Shown here one piece after another: positions 17,444 through 26,277 of a stretch of DNA of 64,000 nucleotides (the first letter of the stretch is position 1; each line of letters opens with the position of its first letter). The notes below the pieces were generated by a model. It was not told the origin of the DNA, did no database searches, and saw nothing but the letters and a program-made list of their open reading frames with translations. This DNA comes from Flavobacteriaceae bacterium. Its GTDB lineage: Bacteria > Bacteroidota > Bacteroidia > Flavobacteriales > Flavobacteriaceae. Position numbers and translations under genes: made by a program. The stretch spans positions 1-64,000 of the forward strand of contig CANLLR010000015.1 of the NCBI GenBank assembly GCA_947491985.1, given 5' to 3'.

Positions 17444-19747
17444 CTAAATTGTCACCAAACCGTTAGGTTCTACTAAAATGGATTTTCCATTAACAAAAAC
17501 AGTGATTTCTTTGTCGCCTTCCAATGAAAAAACCGTTTCATTTTGGTTGACGGCCACTTTAAGAATTTGGTTTCTGAAATTGATTTTAAACGAATATCCT
17601 TTCCATTCTTTTGGAATTTTAGGAGCAAAATGCAAGCTGTCGTTTTTAACACGCATACCGCCAAAACCTTCTACAATGCTCATCCAAGTTCCAGCCATCG
17701 ATGTGATATGGCAACCTTCTTCCACTTCTTTGTTATAATCATCTAAATCCAAACGCGACGTGCGTAAATAAAACGTATACGCCATGTCCATTTTATCTAA
17801 AACGGCTGCTTGAATCGAGTGAACGCAGGGCGATAGTGAACTTTCATGAACTGTAAATGCTTCGTAAAATTCGAAATTGTGAAGCAATTCGTCTTTTGAA
17901 AAATGTTCTTCAAAGAAATAAAAGCATTGCAACACATCGGCTTGTTTAATGTATGGCGAACGCAAAATACGGTCCCAAGACCATTTTTGATTGATTGGTC
18001 GTTGACTCTTGTCCAAATCAGCTACTTTAACCAATTCTTTGTCTAAAAACCCATCTTGTTGTAAGTATACGTTGTATTTTTCAGAATAAGGGAAATACAT
18101 TTTGTCTGCCACGGCTTTCCATTGCACCATTTCGGCGTTGGATAACTTGGCTTTATTCATAATTCGAGTGTAATCAGATGCATAGACATTAGACACTTTT
18201 TGAATTTGTTCTAACGTATAATCGATGCACCATTTGGCTATATAATTGGTGTAAAAATTATTGTTGACGTTGTTTTCATACTCGTTCGGACCAGTGACTC
18301 CCAGAATCACAAAACGGTCTTTATCTGCCGAAAACGTGGCTCTTTGGTGCCAAAATCGTGCAATTCCAATGAGCACTTCCAATCCTTTTTCGGGGATGTA
18401 TGAATAATCTCCAGTGTAACGATAGTAGTTAAAAATTGCAAACGCAATGGCGCCATTTCGGTGAATTTCTTCAAACGTAATTTCCCATTCGTTGTGACAT
18501 TCTTCGCCATTCATGGTTACCATTGGATATAGCGCGGCGCCGTTTTTAAATCCTAATTTCTCCGCATTTTCAATCGCTTTATCCAATTGATTGTAGCGGT
18601 AGGTAAGCAGATTTCGAGCCACTTCTTGGTCTTTAGTTGCCATGTAAAACGGAATACAATACGCTTCGGTGTCCCAATAGGTTGAGCCTCCGTATTTTTC
18701 GCCTGTAAATCCTTTTGGACCAATATTCAATCGGCTGTCTTTACCTAAGTAGGTTTGATTGAGTTGGAATATATTGAAACGAATACCTTGTTGGGCTTTT
18801 ACGTCGCCATCGATGGTGATATCAGACATTTCCCAGATTTTAGCCCATTCGTTACTTTGTTCGATTAGCAAATTATCGTAACCGAGTTGCAGTGCAGATT
18901 GTATACCATTTTTAGCCGCAATTAAGGTGTTGTCGTGATTTAATGATACGGTATAACCACCAATTTTTTGAATGGACGCGGTGGTTCCTTTGGCCGTTTG
19001 AACTTCGTAATGCAATTCAATTTTATCTTTCGAAATTGCGCTATTGTTTGGTGACAGATTTAAATTTTGATGATTCAGCAAAATGGTATTGTGCATGAAC
19101 GTGGTCGCAATAAAATGCGTTTTTAAAGTGCGAGCCGTTACAAAAGCACTATTTTCCTGTTTTTGAATGTCTTGAATTTCCCAGAATTTTTCTTCCCAAT
19201 TGGTGTCTTCATTTGAAATTCCGGCATCAACGTAGGGTTTGAAAATAATTTTAGCATCGTTATTAATTGGCGAAACTTCATAATTAATCACACCGACTTC
19301 ATCCAATTTCATGCATAGAAAACGGCAAATACTTACTGAAATTTCGGTATTATTTTGCAAAATTGCACTGAAAGAACGGAAATAAACACCTTCTTTCATG
19401 TTCAATTCGCGTTTAAAATTGGAAACCGATTTACATTTTGCTAAATCTAGATTTTCGCCATTAATTTCAATGTCAATTCCAATCCAATTGGGTGCGTTGA
19501 GTACTTTGGCAAAATATTCTGGATAGCCGTTTTTCCACCAGCCTACTTTTGTTTTATCGGGATAGTAAACACCAGCGATATAACTTCCTTGAAAAGTTTC
19601 GCCCGAGTAGGTTTCTTCAAAATTAGCACGTTGTCCCATAGCTCCGTTTCCGATACTAAAAAGACTTTCCGATGATTTTACGCTTTCGGCATCAAATCCT
19701 TCTTCAATAATGGACCAATTGTCTGGTTTTATATAGTCTTGATTCAT
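17444..19747 (-). CDS. GH65 maltose phosphorylase-type enzyme
   Basis: A 767-residue GH65 protein with an N-terminal beta-sandwich, a helical linker, the (alpha/alpha)6 barrel (from about residue 320) and a C-terminal beta sheet. GGSTYWDTE (353-361) and GVTGPNEYE (483-491) are visible; E489 matches the catalytic acid of maltose phosphorylases. No signal peptide is present, so it works in the cytosol, splitting maltose with phosphate into glucose and beta-glucose-1-phosphate. The beta-phosphoglucomutase gene next to it consumes that product, which supports phosphorolysis rather than hydrolysis. Kojibiose, nigerose and trehalose phosphorylases share the family; maltose is inferred from the starch context. 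Confidence 0.9.
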   Translation of the reverse strand: MNQDYIKPDNWSIIEEGFDAESVKSSESLFSIGNGAMGQRANFEETYSGETFQGSYIAGVYYPDKTKVGWWKNGYPEYFAKVLNAPNWIGIDIEINGENLDLAKCKSVSNFKRELNMKEGVYFRSFSAILQNNTEISVSICRFLCMKLDEVGVINYEVSPINNDAKIIFKPYVDAGISNEDTNWEEKFWEIQDIQKQENSAFVTARTLKTHFIATTFMHNTILLNHQNLNLSPNNSAISKDKIELHYEVQTAKGTTASIQKIGGYTVSLNHDNTLIAAKNGIQSALQLGYDNLLIEQSNEWAKIWEMSDITIDGDVKAQQGIRFNIFQLNQTYLGKDSRLNIGPKGFTGEKYGGSTYWDTEAYCIPFYMATKDQEVARNLLTYRYNQLDKAIENAEKLGFKNGAALYPMVTMNGEECHNEWEITFEEIHRNGAIAFAIFNYYRYTGDYSYIPEKGLEVLIGIARFWHQRATFSADKDRFVILGVTGPNEYENNVNNNFYTNYIAKWCIDYTLEQIQKVSNVYASDYTRIMNKAKLSNAEMVQWKAVADKMYFPYSEKYNVYLQQDGFLDKELVKVADLDKSQRPINQKWSWDRILRSPYIKQADVLQCFYFFEEHFSKDELLHNFEFYEAFTVHESSLSPCVHSIQAAVLDKMDMAYTFYLRTSRLDLDDYNKEVEEGCHITSMAGTWMSIVEGFGGMRVKNDSLHFAPKIPKEWKGYSFKINFRNQILKVAVNQNETVFSLEGDKEITVFVNGKSILVEPNGLVTI

Positions 19748-19767
19748 TTTTATTTTTGTTTAAAAAA

Positions 19768-19806
19768 GTTTCAGGTTTCAAGTTCAGGTTAAGTCAAACT
19801 TGAAAC
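19768..19806. repeat. Intergenic inverted repeat GTTTCAAGTT / AACTTGAAAC
   Basis: A perfect 10-bp inverted repeat (19775-19784 and 19797-19806) with a 12-base spacer follows the beta-phosphoglucomutase stop on the minus strand, preceded by the partial copy GTTTCAG. T6 follows 7 bases after the second arm on the minus strand, so weak termination is possible. Confidence 0.5.
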
Positions 19807-19811
19807 TAAAA

Positions 19812-20468
19812 TTAATTTATCAACGCTTCAATAAAAGAAACGTCTATAAATGTAAAATCTTTAAATAAGTATTTTGCTTCGTGTAATATTTTGGCATCTC
19901 CAATTCCGATACTGTTCATATTGGCGATGTTTGCTGCTTGTATTCCAGCAACAGAATCTTCAAAAACATAAGCGTTTTCATTTGCTACATTAAGCAATTT
20001 TGCAGCTCTTAAAAATACTTCCGGATCGGGTTTGGCATTGGTAACATCATTTCCGTCGACGATCGCATCAAAATAATGTATCGTTTTTGTTTTTTCTAAA
20101 ATGGGACGTGCATTTTTACTGGCCGATCCTAGAGCAATAGGCTGATTATTTTCTTTTAAAAACTGTAAAACAAGAAGTACGCCTGGTAGAAGTTCACGTT
20201 CATCCATGGTTACTAAATAAGACAAATAATCGTCATTTTTTTGAATGAGCCATTTGTTTTTTTGCTCTTGAGTAGCTTGGATGTTACCCAAATTTAAAAT
20301 AATATCGAGTGATCGAACACGGCTCACACCTTTTAATTCTTCGTTGTGTTCGGGTGTAAATTCGATACCTAATTGTTGCGCAATTTTTTGCCACGCCAAG
20401 AAATGATATTTGGCGGTGTCGACAATTACACCGTCGAGATCGAATAGGAATGCTTTTTTATTTGACAT
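19812..20468 (-). CDS. pgmB: Beta-phosphoglucomutase
   Basis: A 218-residue HAD-superfamily enzyme that converts beta-glucose-1-phosphate to glucose-6-phosphate. Motif I FLFDLDGVIVDT supplies nucleophile D10 and acid/base D12; the cap domain starts right after it (YHFLAWQKIA); motif II is GSASKNA; motifs III/IV are seen in NAKPDPEVFLRAA and FEDSVAGIQAA, the last binding Mg. Length and the cap sequence match PgmB rather than generic phosphatases. It lies between GH65 and the MFS transporter, 11 bp after the transporter gene, and completes the cytosolic maltose route. Confidence 0.95.
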   Translation of the reverse strand: MSNKKAFLFDLDGVIVDTAKYHFLAWQKIAQQLGIEFTPEHNEELKGVSRVRSLDIILNLGNIQATQEQKNKWLIQKNDDYLSYLVTMDERELLPGVLLVLQFLKENNQPIALGSASKNARPILEKTKTIHYFDAIVDGNDVTNAKPDPEVFLRAAKLLNVANENAYVFEDSVAGIQAANIANMNSIGIGDAKILHEAKYLFKDFTFIDVSFIEALIN

Positions 20469-20478
20469 AGGTTTTTAT

Positions 20479-21885
20479 TTATCCTGAAATTGCGTTTTTA
20501 TCCGTAATTAAGAAATTACCAAGTCCCGCAATAATTAATGAAAGTCCTGCTAAAATCATGGCATTAATGTGTGCTTCTCCAATTAATTTGTATAAGAAAT
20601 TAATTCCTCCAAGTGCAGCAATAATTTGTGGAATTACAATAAACATATTGAACAATCCCATCATCATTCCCATTTTTTTTGGATTTACTGCGCTAGAAAG
20701 CATCGCATAAGGCATTGATAAAATACTTCCCCATGAAAAGCCAATTAACACAAAACAATAGACTAATGTGGAAGGTGTAGCATACAACATAAAAATAAAA
20801 CCTAAACCACCGAGAATTAAGGATAGCATATGAATGTATTTTCGGTTGATTTTATTTTTCATGGTATAGAAGGTCAGCAATAGGGCAAAAGCCATCGATG
20901 ACAATCCGTAAACTCCAGTGGCAGAACCAACTAAATCGGCGGCATCATTGTACACCTTGTCTTTTACCTTGTAATCTCGTTCTTTAGCCTCATTTAAAAA
21001 GATAACTTTTTTAGCTTCGTCTTTCAATTCTCTTCCTTCTGAATCTAATTGAGCGAATTCTTTAACGTCAGGTTTTGGAGAATTAAATACATGTTCTGTC
21101 AAAGCGGGAGTAGATAAACTCCACATAGTAAAAAAGGCAAACCAACTAAAAAATTGAATTAATCCTAGTTTTTTCATTGTGGAAGGCATCTCTTTCAAAC
21201 TCGAAATCAAATCGGGAAAAAATCGAGATTCTTTTTTTTCTGTACGAAACACTTCTAAATCGGCTGGAGGATCTTCTTTTGTGGTAAAAATAGTAAACAA
21301 AATACTCGTCAAAAACACAAAAGCTCCAATAGAAAAAGCGACGACAACCGAAGGTGGAATGACTCCAGCTTCTGCCTCATTGGTAACTCCCATTTTGGTA
21401 ACTAACCAAGGTAAATTACTGGCAATCCATGTTCCAATTCCGATAATCAAGGTTTGAATAATAAACCCGTTAGAGCATTGTGATTCGGGTAATTTATCGG
21501 CAACCAAAGCACGAAATGGCTCCATACTGATGTTTATCGAAGAATCCAACACCCATAACAACCCAGCCGCCATCCATAAAACAGGCGAATGCGGCATGAA
21601 AAACAATGTAATGGATGCTAAAATGGCTCCAATAAGGAAAAATGGTTTTCTTCTACCAAATTTTGGACTCCACGTATTATCCGATAAATAACCAATAATT
21701 GGTTGCACTATAAGTCCCGTTAAAGGGGCTGCAATCCATAAGCCAGGAATGCTGTCAACTTCGGCGCCAAGTGTTTGAAATATTCTGGACATAAAGCCTC
21801 CTTGCAAGGCAAATCCAAACTGTATTCCTAAGAAACCGAAACTCATGTTCCAAATTTCCCAGAAACCTAATTTACGCTTTTCCAT
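20479..21885 (-). CDS. MFS sugar transporter (SLC45/GPH-like), probable maltose importer
   Basis: A 468-residue carrier with about 12 membrane segments. The N terminus has WEIWNMSFGFLGIQFG and the loop after segment II has GYLSDNTWSPKFGRRKP, the signature of the SLC45-like sugar:cation symporter branch of the MFS. A hydrophilic insertion near the middle (about residues 270-315, rich in K, E and D) is larger than in typical carriers. Position first in the minus-strand metabolic arm, directly before pgmB and GH65, makes maltose or short maltodextrins the likely cargo across the inner membrane. The substrate is inferred from context only. Confidence 0.85.
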   Translation of the reverse strand: MEKRKLGFWEIWNMSFGFLGIQFGFALQGGFMSRIFQTLGAEVDSIPGLWIAAPLTGLIVQPIIGYLSDNTWSPKFGRRKPFFLIGAILASITLFFMPHSPVLWMAAGLLWVLDSSINISMEPFRALVADKLPESQCSNGFIIQTLIIGIGTWIASNLPWLVTKMGVTNEAEAGVIPPSVVVAFSIGAFVFLTSILFTIFTTKEDPPADLEVFRTEKKESRFFPDLISSLKEMPSTMKKLGLIQFFSWFAFFTMWSLSTPALTEHVFNSPKPDVKEFAQLDSEGRELKDEAKKVIFLNEAKERDYKVKDKVYNDAADLVGSATGVYGLSSMAFALLLTFYTMKNKINRKYIHMLSLILGGLGFIFMLYATPSTLVYCFVLIGFSWGSILSMPYAMLSSAVNPKKMGMMMGLFNMFIVIPQIIAALGGINFLYKLIGEAHINAMILAGLSLIIAGLGNFLITDKNAISG

Positions 21886-21911
21886 TATCGTAATTTAATG
21901 GTTACTACTAC

Positions 21912-21930
21912 GATAAGCGCGATGCTTATC
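21912..21930. promoter_or_regulatory. GATAAGC/GCTTATC inverted repeat in the leader of the MFS gene
   Basis: A perfect 7-bp inverted repeat with a 5-base spacer, about 27 bp upstream of the transporter start. It may be a regulator site, an mRNA hairpin or another small repeat. It does not resemble the LacI-type palindrome at 23200-23213. Confidence 0.35.
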
Positions 21931-21991
21931 AAAACTTATTTTATTTTCGAAGTAAAGTACAAGCTTTGATAATTGGTTGTAAATATATAAA

Positions 21992-22026
21992 AGATTTTAG
22001 ATTTTAGATTTTAGATTTTAGATTTT
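21992..22026. repeat. Tandem array of five AGATTTT units
   Basis: Five head-to-tail perfect copies of the 7-base unit AGATTTT in the 189-bp gap between the MFS gene and the LacI-type regulator. It lies upstream of the MFS gene on the minus strand, so a change in copy number could alter promoter spacing. Confidence 0.9.
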
Positions 22027-22074
22027 TTGGAAAAACGTACTTTTTTTAACAAAATTTCAAAAGTAGTGCGGTAG

Positions 22075-23097
22075 TTATATTGTCGATTCTCGTTCTACCA
22101 ATTCGGTTTCGATGACTTCGGTTCTGTATTTTTCTTCTTCATCGTCTTCTTCAGAATCCAAACGTTCGATAAGCATTTTGGCTGCTTTTGCTCCCATTTT
22201 TACACCGTTTTGACTTACTGTTGTAATGCATGGAGACGAAAATTTAGAAATGATGCCATCTGTAAAACCAATTACCGATAAATCTTCGGGGACTTTTTTA
22301 CCCATTTTAGTAGCTAATTTAATTGCAGTAACGGCAAACAATTCGTTAACTGCAAAAATAGCATCGATGTCGTTTGTTGCAATTAAATTTTGGATCGCTT
22401 CTTCAAAGTTGTCGATATCTTCAATTTTTAGAATTAAATTCTCATCCAGAGGAATGTCATTATTTTTAAGCGCTTTGATATAACCTTCAGTGCGTAATTT
22501 GCCCACACTTACATAATCAATAGTTGAAATTATAGCAATTTTTGCATGTCCTTTGTCTATCAAATATTGCGTAGCGTTAAAAGCGGCAAGATTATCGTCG
22601 ATAATTACTTTGTCACACAAAATTTCGTTGGTCACGCGGTCAAACATAACTACAGGCATTCCTTGATTGATGACTTCAGAAATGTGATGAAAGTCTTTTT
22701 TTTGTTGGGTTTCTTTAGAAAGCGACATGATAAATCCATCAATACTTCCGTTGGCAAGCATTTCCATATTAATGACTTCTTTGTCAAAAGATTCGTCGGA
22801 AAGACAAATCAAAACATTGTATCCTTTTTCGTTAGCAACATGTTCTACACCGCTAATAACAGTGGCAAAAAAATGGTGAATAATTTCTGGGATTATAATA
22901 CAAATGGTTTTTGTTTTTTTGTTTTTTAAGCTTAAAGCAATGTTGTTGGGTTTGTAGTTGTAAAGTTTAGCAAAAGCTTGTACTTTTTGTCGAGTATCTT
23001 CACTAATTTCTAAACTATTTCGCAACGATTTTGAAACGGTAGAAATCGAAACATCAAGTTCTTTTGCAATTTGCTTTAAGGTAACTTTTCTCTTCAT
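22075..23097 (-). CDS. LacI-family transcriptional regulator of the starch/maltose locus
   Basis: A 340-residue regulator with an N-terminal helix-turn-helix (VTLKQIAKELDVSISTVSKSLR, split at residues 4-25), a hinge (YKPNNIALSLKNKK) and a periplasmic-binding-protein-like sensor domain (from about residue 60) ending near DLSVIGFTDG. It ends with an acidic DSEEDDEEE stretch. It is divergent from susC, and the gap holds a CGAAAACGTTTTCG palindrome typical of LacI/GalR operators. Bacteroides uses the membrane sensor SusR for starch; here the sensor is a soluble LacI-type protein, which presumably binds an intracellular sugar. Effector and sign of regulation are not shown. Confidence 0.92.
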   Translation of the reverse strand: MKRKVTLKQIAKELDVSISTVSKSLRNSLEISEDTRQKVQAFAKLYNYKPNNIALSLKNKKTKTICIIIPEIIHHFFATVISGVEHVANEKGYNVLICLSDESFDKEVINMEMLANGSIDGFIMSLSKETQQKKDFHHISEVINQGMPVVMFDRVTNEILCDKVIIDDNLAAFNATQYLIDKGHAKIAIISTIDYVSVGKLRTEGYIKALKNNDIPLDENLILKIEDIDNFEEAIQNLIATNDIDAIFAVNELFAVTAIKLATKMGKKVPEDLSVIGFTDGIISKFSSPCITTVSQNGVKMGAKAAKMLIERLDSEEDDEEEKYRTEVIETELVERESTI

Positions 23098-23199
23098 TGT
23101 TAAAGTGATAAATACTGATTATTTAATAAAGATAATTTTTATTTTCATTAACGCCAATTTTAGTGCTAAAAATATAGGAAAACAAGAAAGTTTTCAACA

Positions 23200-23213
23200 C
23201 GAAAACGTTTTCG
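23200..23213. promoter_or_regulatory. LacI-family operator palindrome CGAAAACGTTTTCG
   Basis: A perfect 14-base palindrome with central CG, the classic LacI/GalR half-site arrangement, lying 103 bp from the regulator start and 109 bp from the susC start. A second AACGTT core sits at 23224-23229, with centres exactly 20 bp apart (about two helix turns). It is probably the site of the adjacent LacI-type regulator. Confidence 0.8.
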
Positions 23214-23321
23214 GAGACCCATTAACGTTTGTTTATTTTTTAGTTCGTAATTTTTACATAAATTTAACATTCGAAGCTAAAGTATAAGCAAAAAAACCAA
23301 TTATTAACCTAAACAAAATGT

Positions 23322-26267
23322 ATGAAAACAATTTACAAAAAGTTGTTATTTTTATTACTCTTACTCCCCTTTAGTGTGCTAGCGCAAAGTACTTTAGAAG
23401 GTACTGTTTTAGATGCTAAAACAAGTCAATCACTACCCGGAGTAAATGTAAATGTCCAAGGTACCACAAATGGTACATCAACCGATTTAGATGGTAAATT
23501 TAAAATTTCAAACGTGAAAAATGGCGATAAAATCGTTTTTTCATTTATTGGATATAGTGAACAAATTGTAACCTATAACGGTCAAAAAAGCATCTCCGTT
23601 TCACTTGAAGAAGCATCCGATCAATTGCAAGAAGTTGTAGTTCAAGTTGGATATGGAAATGTGAAGAAAAAAGACGCTACAGGATCGGTTACTTTGTTAA
23701 CGGCTAAAGATTTTAATAAAGGAGCGAATGTGACCGCAGAAAATTTGTTAAATGGTCGCGTTGCGGGTTTAACAATAAACACCAGTGGTGCTCCGGGCTC
23801 GGGTTCTGAAATCAGAATTCGTGGTGGTGCTTCGTTATTTGCGAAAAACGATCCATTAATTGTTATTGATGGTTTGCCTATTGAAAACAACACTAATACG
23901 GGTGCAACATCAATATTGTCTTCCATAAATCCGAGTACAATAGAGTCATTCTCTATTTTGAAAGACGCATCAGCAACGGCTATTTATGGTTCACGTGCTT
24001 CCAACGGAGTTATTATCATAACAACAAAAAAAGGGGGTAAGAAATTAGCTGTTGACTATAATTTTCAATATGGTTCGGGTAAATTAGTAAAAACATTGGA
24101 TGTATATAGTGCTGATGAATTTAGACAACTTGTAGCTGATCGTTTTCCAGGTAGAGTAGGCGAACTAGGTACAGCAAATACCGATTGGCAAAGAGAAATT
24201 TACAGAAGAACAGATTACGTTGACAATAGTTTGTCGGTAAGAGGAAACCTTTTTAATGTTATTCCATCTCGAGTTACCATTGGTAATACCTACCAAGAAG
24301 GATTGCGTTTGACGAATTATTTTAATAGAAATTCAGCTTCAGTTGCATTAAATCCAAGCTTATTGAAAGATCACTTGAAAATAAAACTTAACGCAAATTA
24401 TTCTAACGAAAGAAGTCGTTTTGCTGATGGTGTTGAAAATTCAGCTTTACGTTTTGATCCAACCCAACCAGTTTATGATGACAACTCAATTTATGGAGGC
24501 TTTTTTGAATATTATAGCCCAAGTAACGGACAGTTAACCCCACAACGTTTGCGAAATCCAGTAGCTCAATTGTTACAAACAAACGATAAAGGTATAAATA
24601 ATAGATTCTATGGAAATTTTGAATTGGATTACAAATTACATTTTTTTCCTGACGTCAGAGGGGTAGTAAACTTAGGGTTTGATGAGGCTAAAGGAGAGAG
24701 AGCGAAAAGAGTAGGTAGAGATGCTGCATCATCGGGGTCTAATAATAATATACCTTATGGGACTAATGAGTTTACGTCAAGTTTAAGAAGAAATAAATTA
24801 TTGGACGCTTACTTGGTATACAATAAAACATTCAACAAATTAGTGTTTGATTTTACATCAGGTTATTCGTATCAAAAATTTGAAGCTAATAAATTTGAAA
24901 CAGGAAATGTTTTTGATCCAAATTTACCAGGAGGACCAACAGGTTTTCCTAGATCATCTTTTGAGACAGATGTTGTTTTGGTTGGTTTTTTTGCTAAAAC
25001 TAATTTAAATTTAAGCGATACATATTTATTATCATTATCCTATCGTAGAGATGGTTCCTCTCGATTTTCTAAAGACAATCGTTTTGGTAATTTTCCTGCC
25101 GCTGCATTTGGATGGAAGCTTAAAAACAATTTTTTTAAAGATAGTAAATCGGTTTCTGATTTAAAAATTCGATTAGGATGGGGTATCACGGGACAACAAG
25201 ATATTCCAGCAGCCAATGATTATTTGCAACAGTATAATATTGGTAGTGGTTCGTCGCAATACTTTTTTGGACCATTGGCAACACCAATTGCAGTTTCTAA
25301 TCGTTTAAGCCCAGATTTGAAGTGGGAAGAAACAAGTACTTACAATGTGGCAATAGATTATGGTTTTTTTAATAATAGAATTACTGGGTCCGTTGATTTT
25401 TTCTATAAAGAATCAAAAGATTTATTGGTTGAAGGGGCTATTTCAGACGGTAGTAATTTTGCAAACACAGCATGGCAAAATGTTGGAAATTTTACAACCA
25501 AAGGAATCGAATTTAGTGTTAATGCTGATGTTGTAAGAGCAGCTAATTTTAATTGGAATGTTAATTTTAACGCAACTACATTTCAAAGAAGGATTACTGA
25601 ACTAATTTATGATGTAGATATTGCTGTTGGAGATAATATTGTAGGAACTGGTAATCAAGCACAAGTTTTCAGCGAAGGATTTACCCCTTATTCTTATTTT
25701 TTATACAAACAATTGTATGATGCTGCTGGAAACCCAATTGAAGGAGCTTATGCAGATTTAAATGGTGACGGAATTATTAATTCGTCAGATAAATACATAT
25801 ACAAAAATCCTGATCCGGATGTTACTTTAGGATTTGCAACCAATATGAATTACAAAAATTTGGATTTTTCATTCAATTTAAGAGCAAGTATTGGTAATCA
25901 TATATTGAATGCTTTTGAAGCCAGAAACGCACAATATGGTCAGCTAGGACAGGCTGGAGGAGCAGGTTTGGGTAATATTCCAATTACAGTAGCTGAGACT
26001 AATTTTGGAACTACAACTAATGTTGCTTTGTCTGATGTTTATGTAGAAAATGCTTCCTTTTTAAGGATGGATAATATATCTTTGGGATACACTTTTCCAA
26101 AATGGTTAGATGGTAAAGCTTCAGTGCGATTTTTTACGGGCGTTCAAAATGCTTTTGTGCTTACAAAATACAAGGGGATAGATCCTGAAATCACTAATAA
26201 TGGTGTGGATGGAACAATATATCCAAGACAACGTTCATTCTTGTTTGGAGCTAATGTGAAATTTTAA
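23322..26267 (+). CDS. susC: SusC/RagA family TonB-linked outer-membrane receptor
   Basis: A 981-residue receptor that imports maltodextrins across the outer membrane using TonB energy. A signal peptide ends FSVLAQ (about residue 22); residues 23-100 form a carboxypeptidase-regulatory-like beta-sandwich (LEGTVLDAKTSQSLPGV); the plug follows, with the SusC motif QEVVVQVGYGNVKKKDATGS (near 103-122) and NGRVAGLTI; the rest is a 22-strand barrel ending in the aromatic FGANVKF. It is the first gene of susC-susD-susE-amylase, with the LacI-type operator upstream and 10 bp to susD. Specificity for starch is inferred from the neighbours. Confidence 0.95.
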   Translation: MKTIYKKLLFLLLLLPFSVLAQSTLEGTVLDAKTSQSLPGVNVNVQGTTNGTSTDLDGKFKISNVKNGDKIVFSFIGYSEQIVTYNGQKSISVSLEEASDQLQEVVVQVGYGNVKKKDATGSVTLLTAKDFNKGANVTAENLLNGRVAGLTINTSGAPGSGSEIRIRGGASLFAKNDPLIVIDGLPIENNTNTGATSILSSINPSTIESFSILKDASATAIYGSRASNGVIIITTKKGGKKLAVDYNFQYGSGKLVKTLDVYSADEFRQLVADRFPGRVGELGTANTDWQREIYRRTDYVDNSLSVRGNLFNVIPSRVTIGNTYQEGLRLTNYFNRNSASVALNPSLLKDHLKIKLNANYSNERSRFADGVENSALRFDPTQPVYDDNSIYGGFFEYYSPSNGQLTPQRLRNPVAQLLQTNDKGINNRFYGNFELDYKLHFFPDVRGVVNLGFDEAKGERAKRVGRDAASSGSNNNIPYGTNEFTSSLRRNKLLDAYLVYNKTFNKLVFDFTSGYSYQKFEANKFETGNVFDPNLPGGPTGFPRSSFETDVVLVGFFAKTNLNLSDTYLLSLSYRRDGSSRFSKDNRFGNFPAAAFGWKLKNNFFKDSKSVSDLKIRLGWGITGQQDIPAANDYLQQYNIGSGSSQYFFGPLATPIAVSNRLSPDLKWEETSTYNVAIDYGFFNNRITGSVDFFYKESKDLLVEGAISDGSNFANTAWQNVGNFTTKGIEFSVNADVVRAANFNWNVNFNATTFQRRITELIYDVDIAVGDNIVGTGNQAQVFSEGFTPYSYFLYKQLYDAAGNPIEGAYADLNGDGIINSSDKYIYKNPDPDVTLGFATNMNYKNLDFSFNLRASIGNHILNAFEARNAQYGQLGQAGGAGLGNIPITVAETNFGTTTNVALSDVYVENASFLRMDNISLGYTFPKWLDGKASVRFFTGVQNAFVLTKYKGIDPEITNNGVDGTIYPRQRSFLFGANVKF

Positions 26268-26277
26268 AAAAAAAATT

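Noticed and set aside
21992..22026. Possible CRISPR-like array
   Set aside because: The units are 7 bases, directly adjacent and without spacers, so this is a simple tandem repeat.
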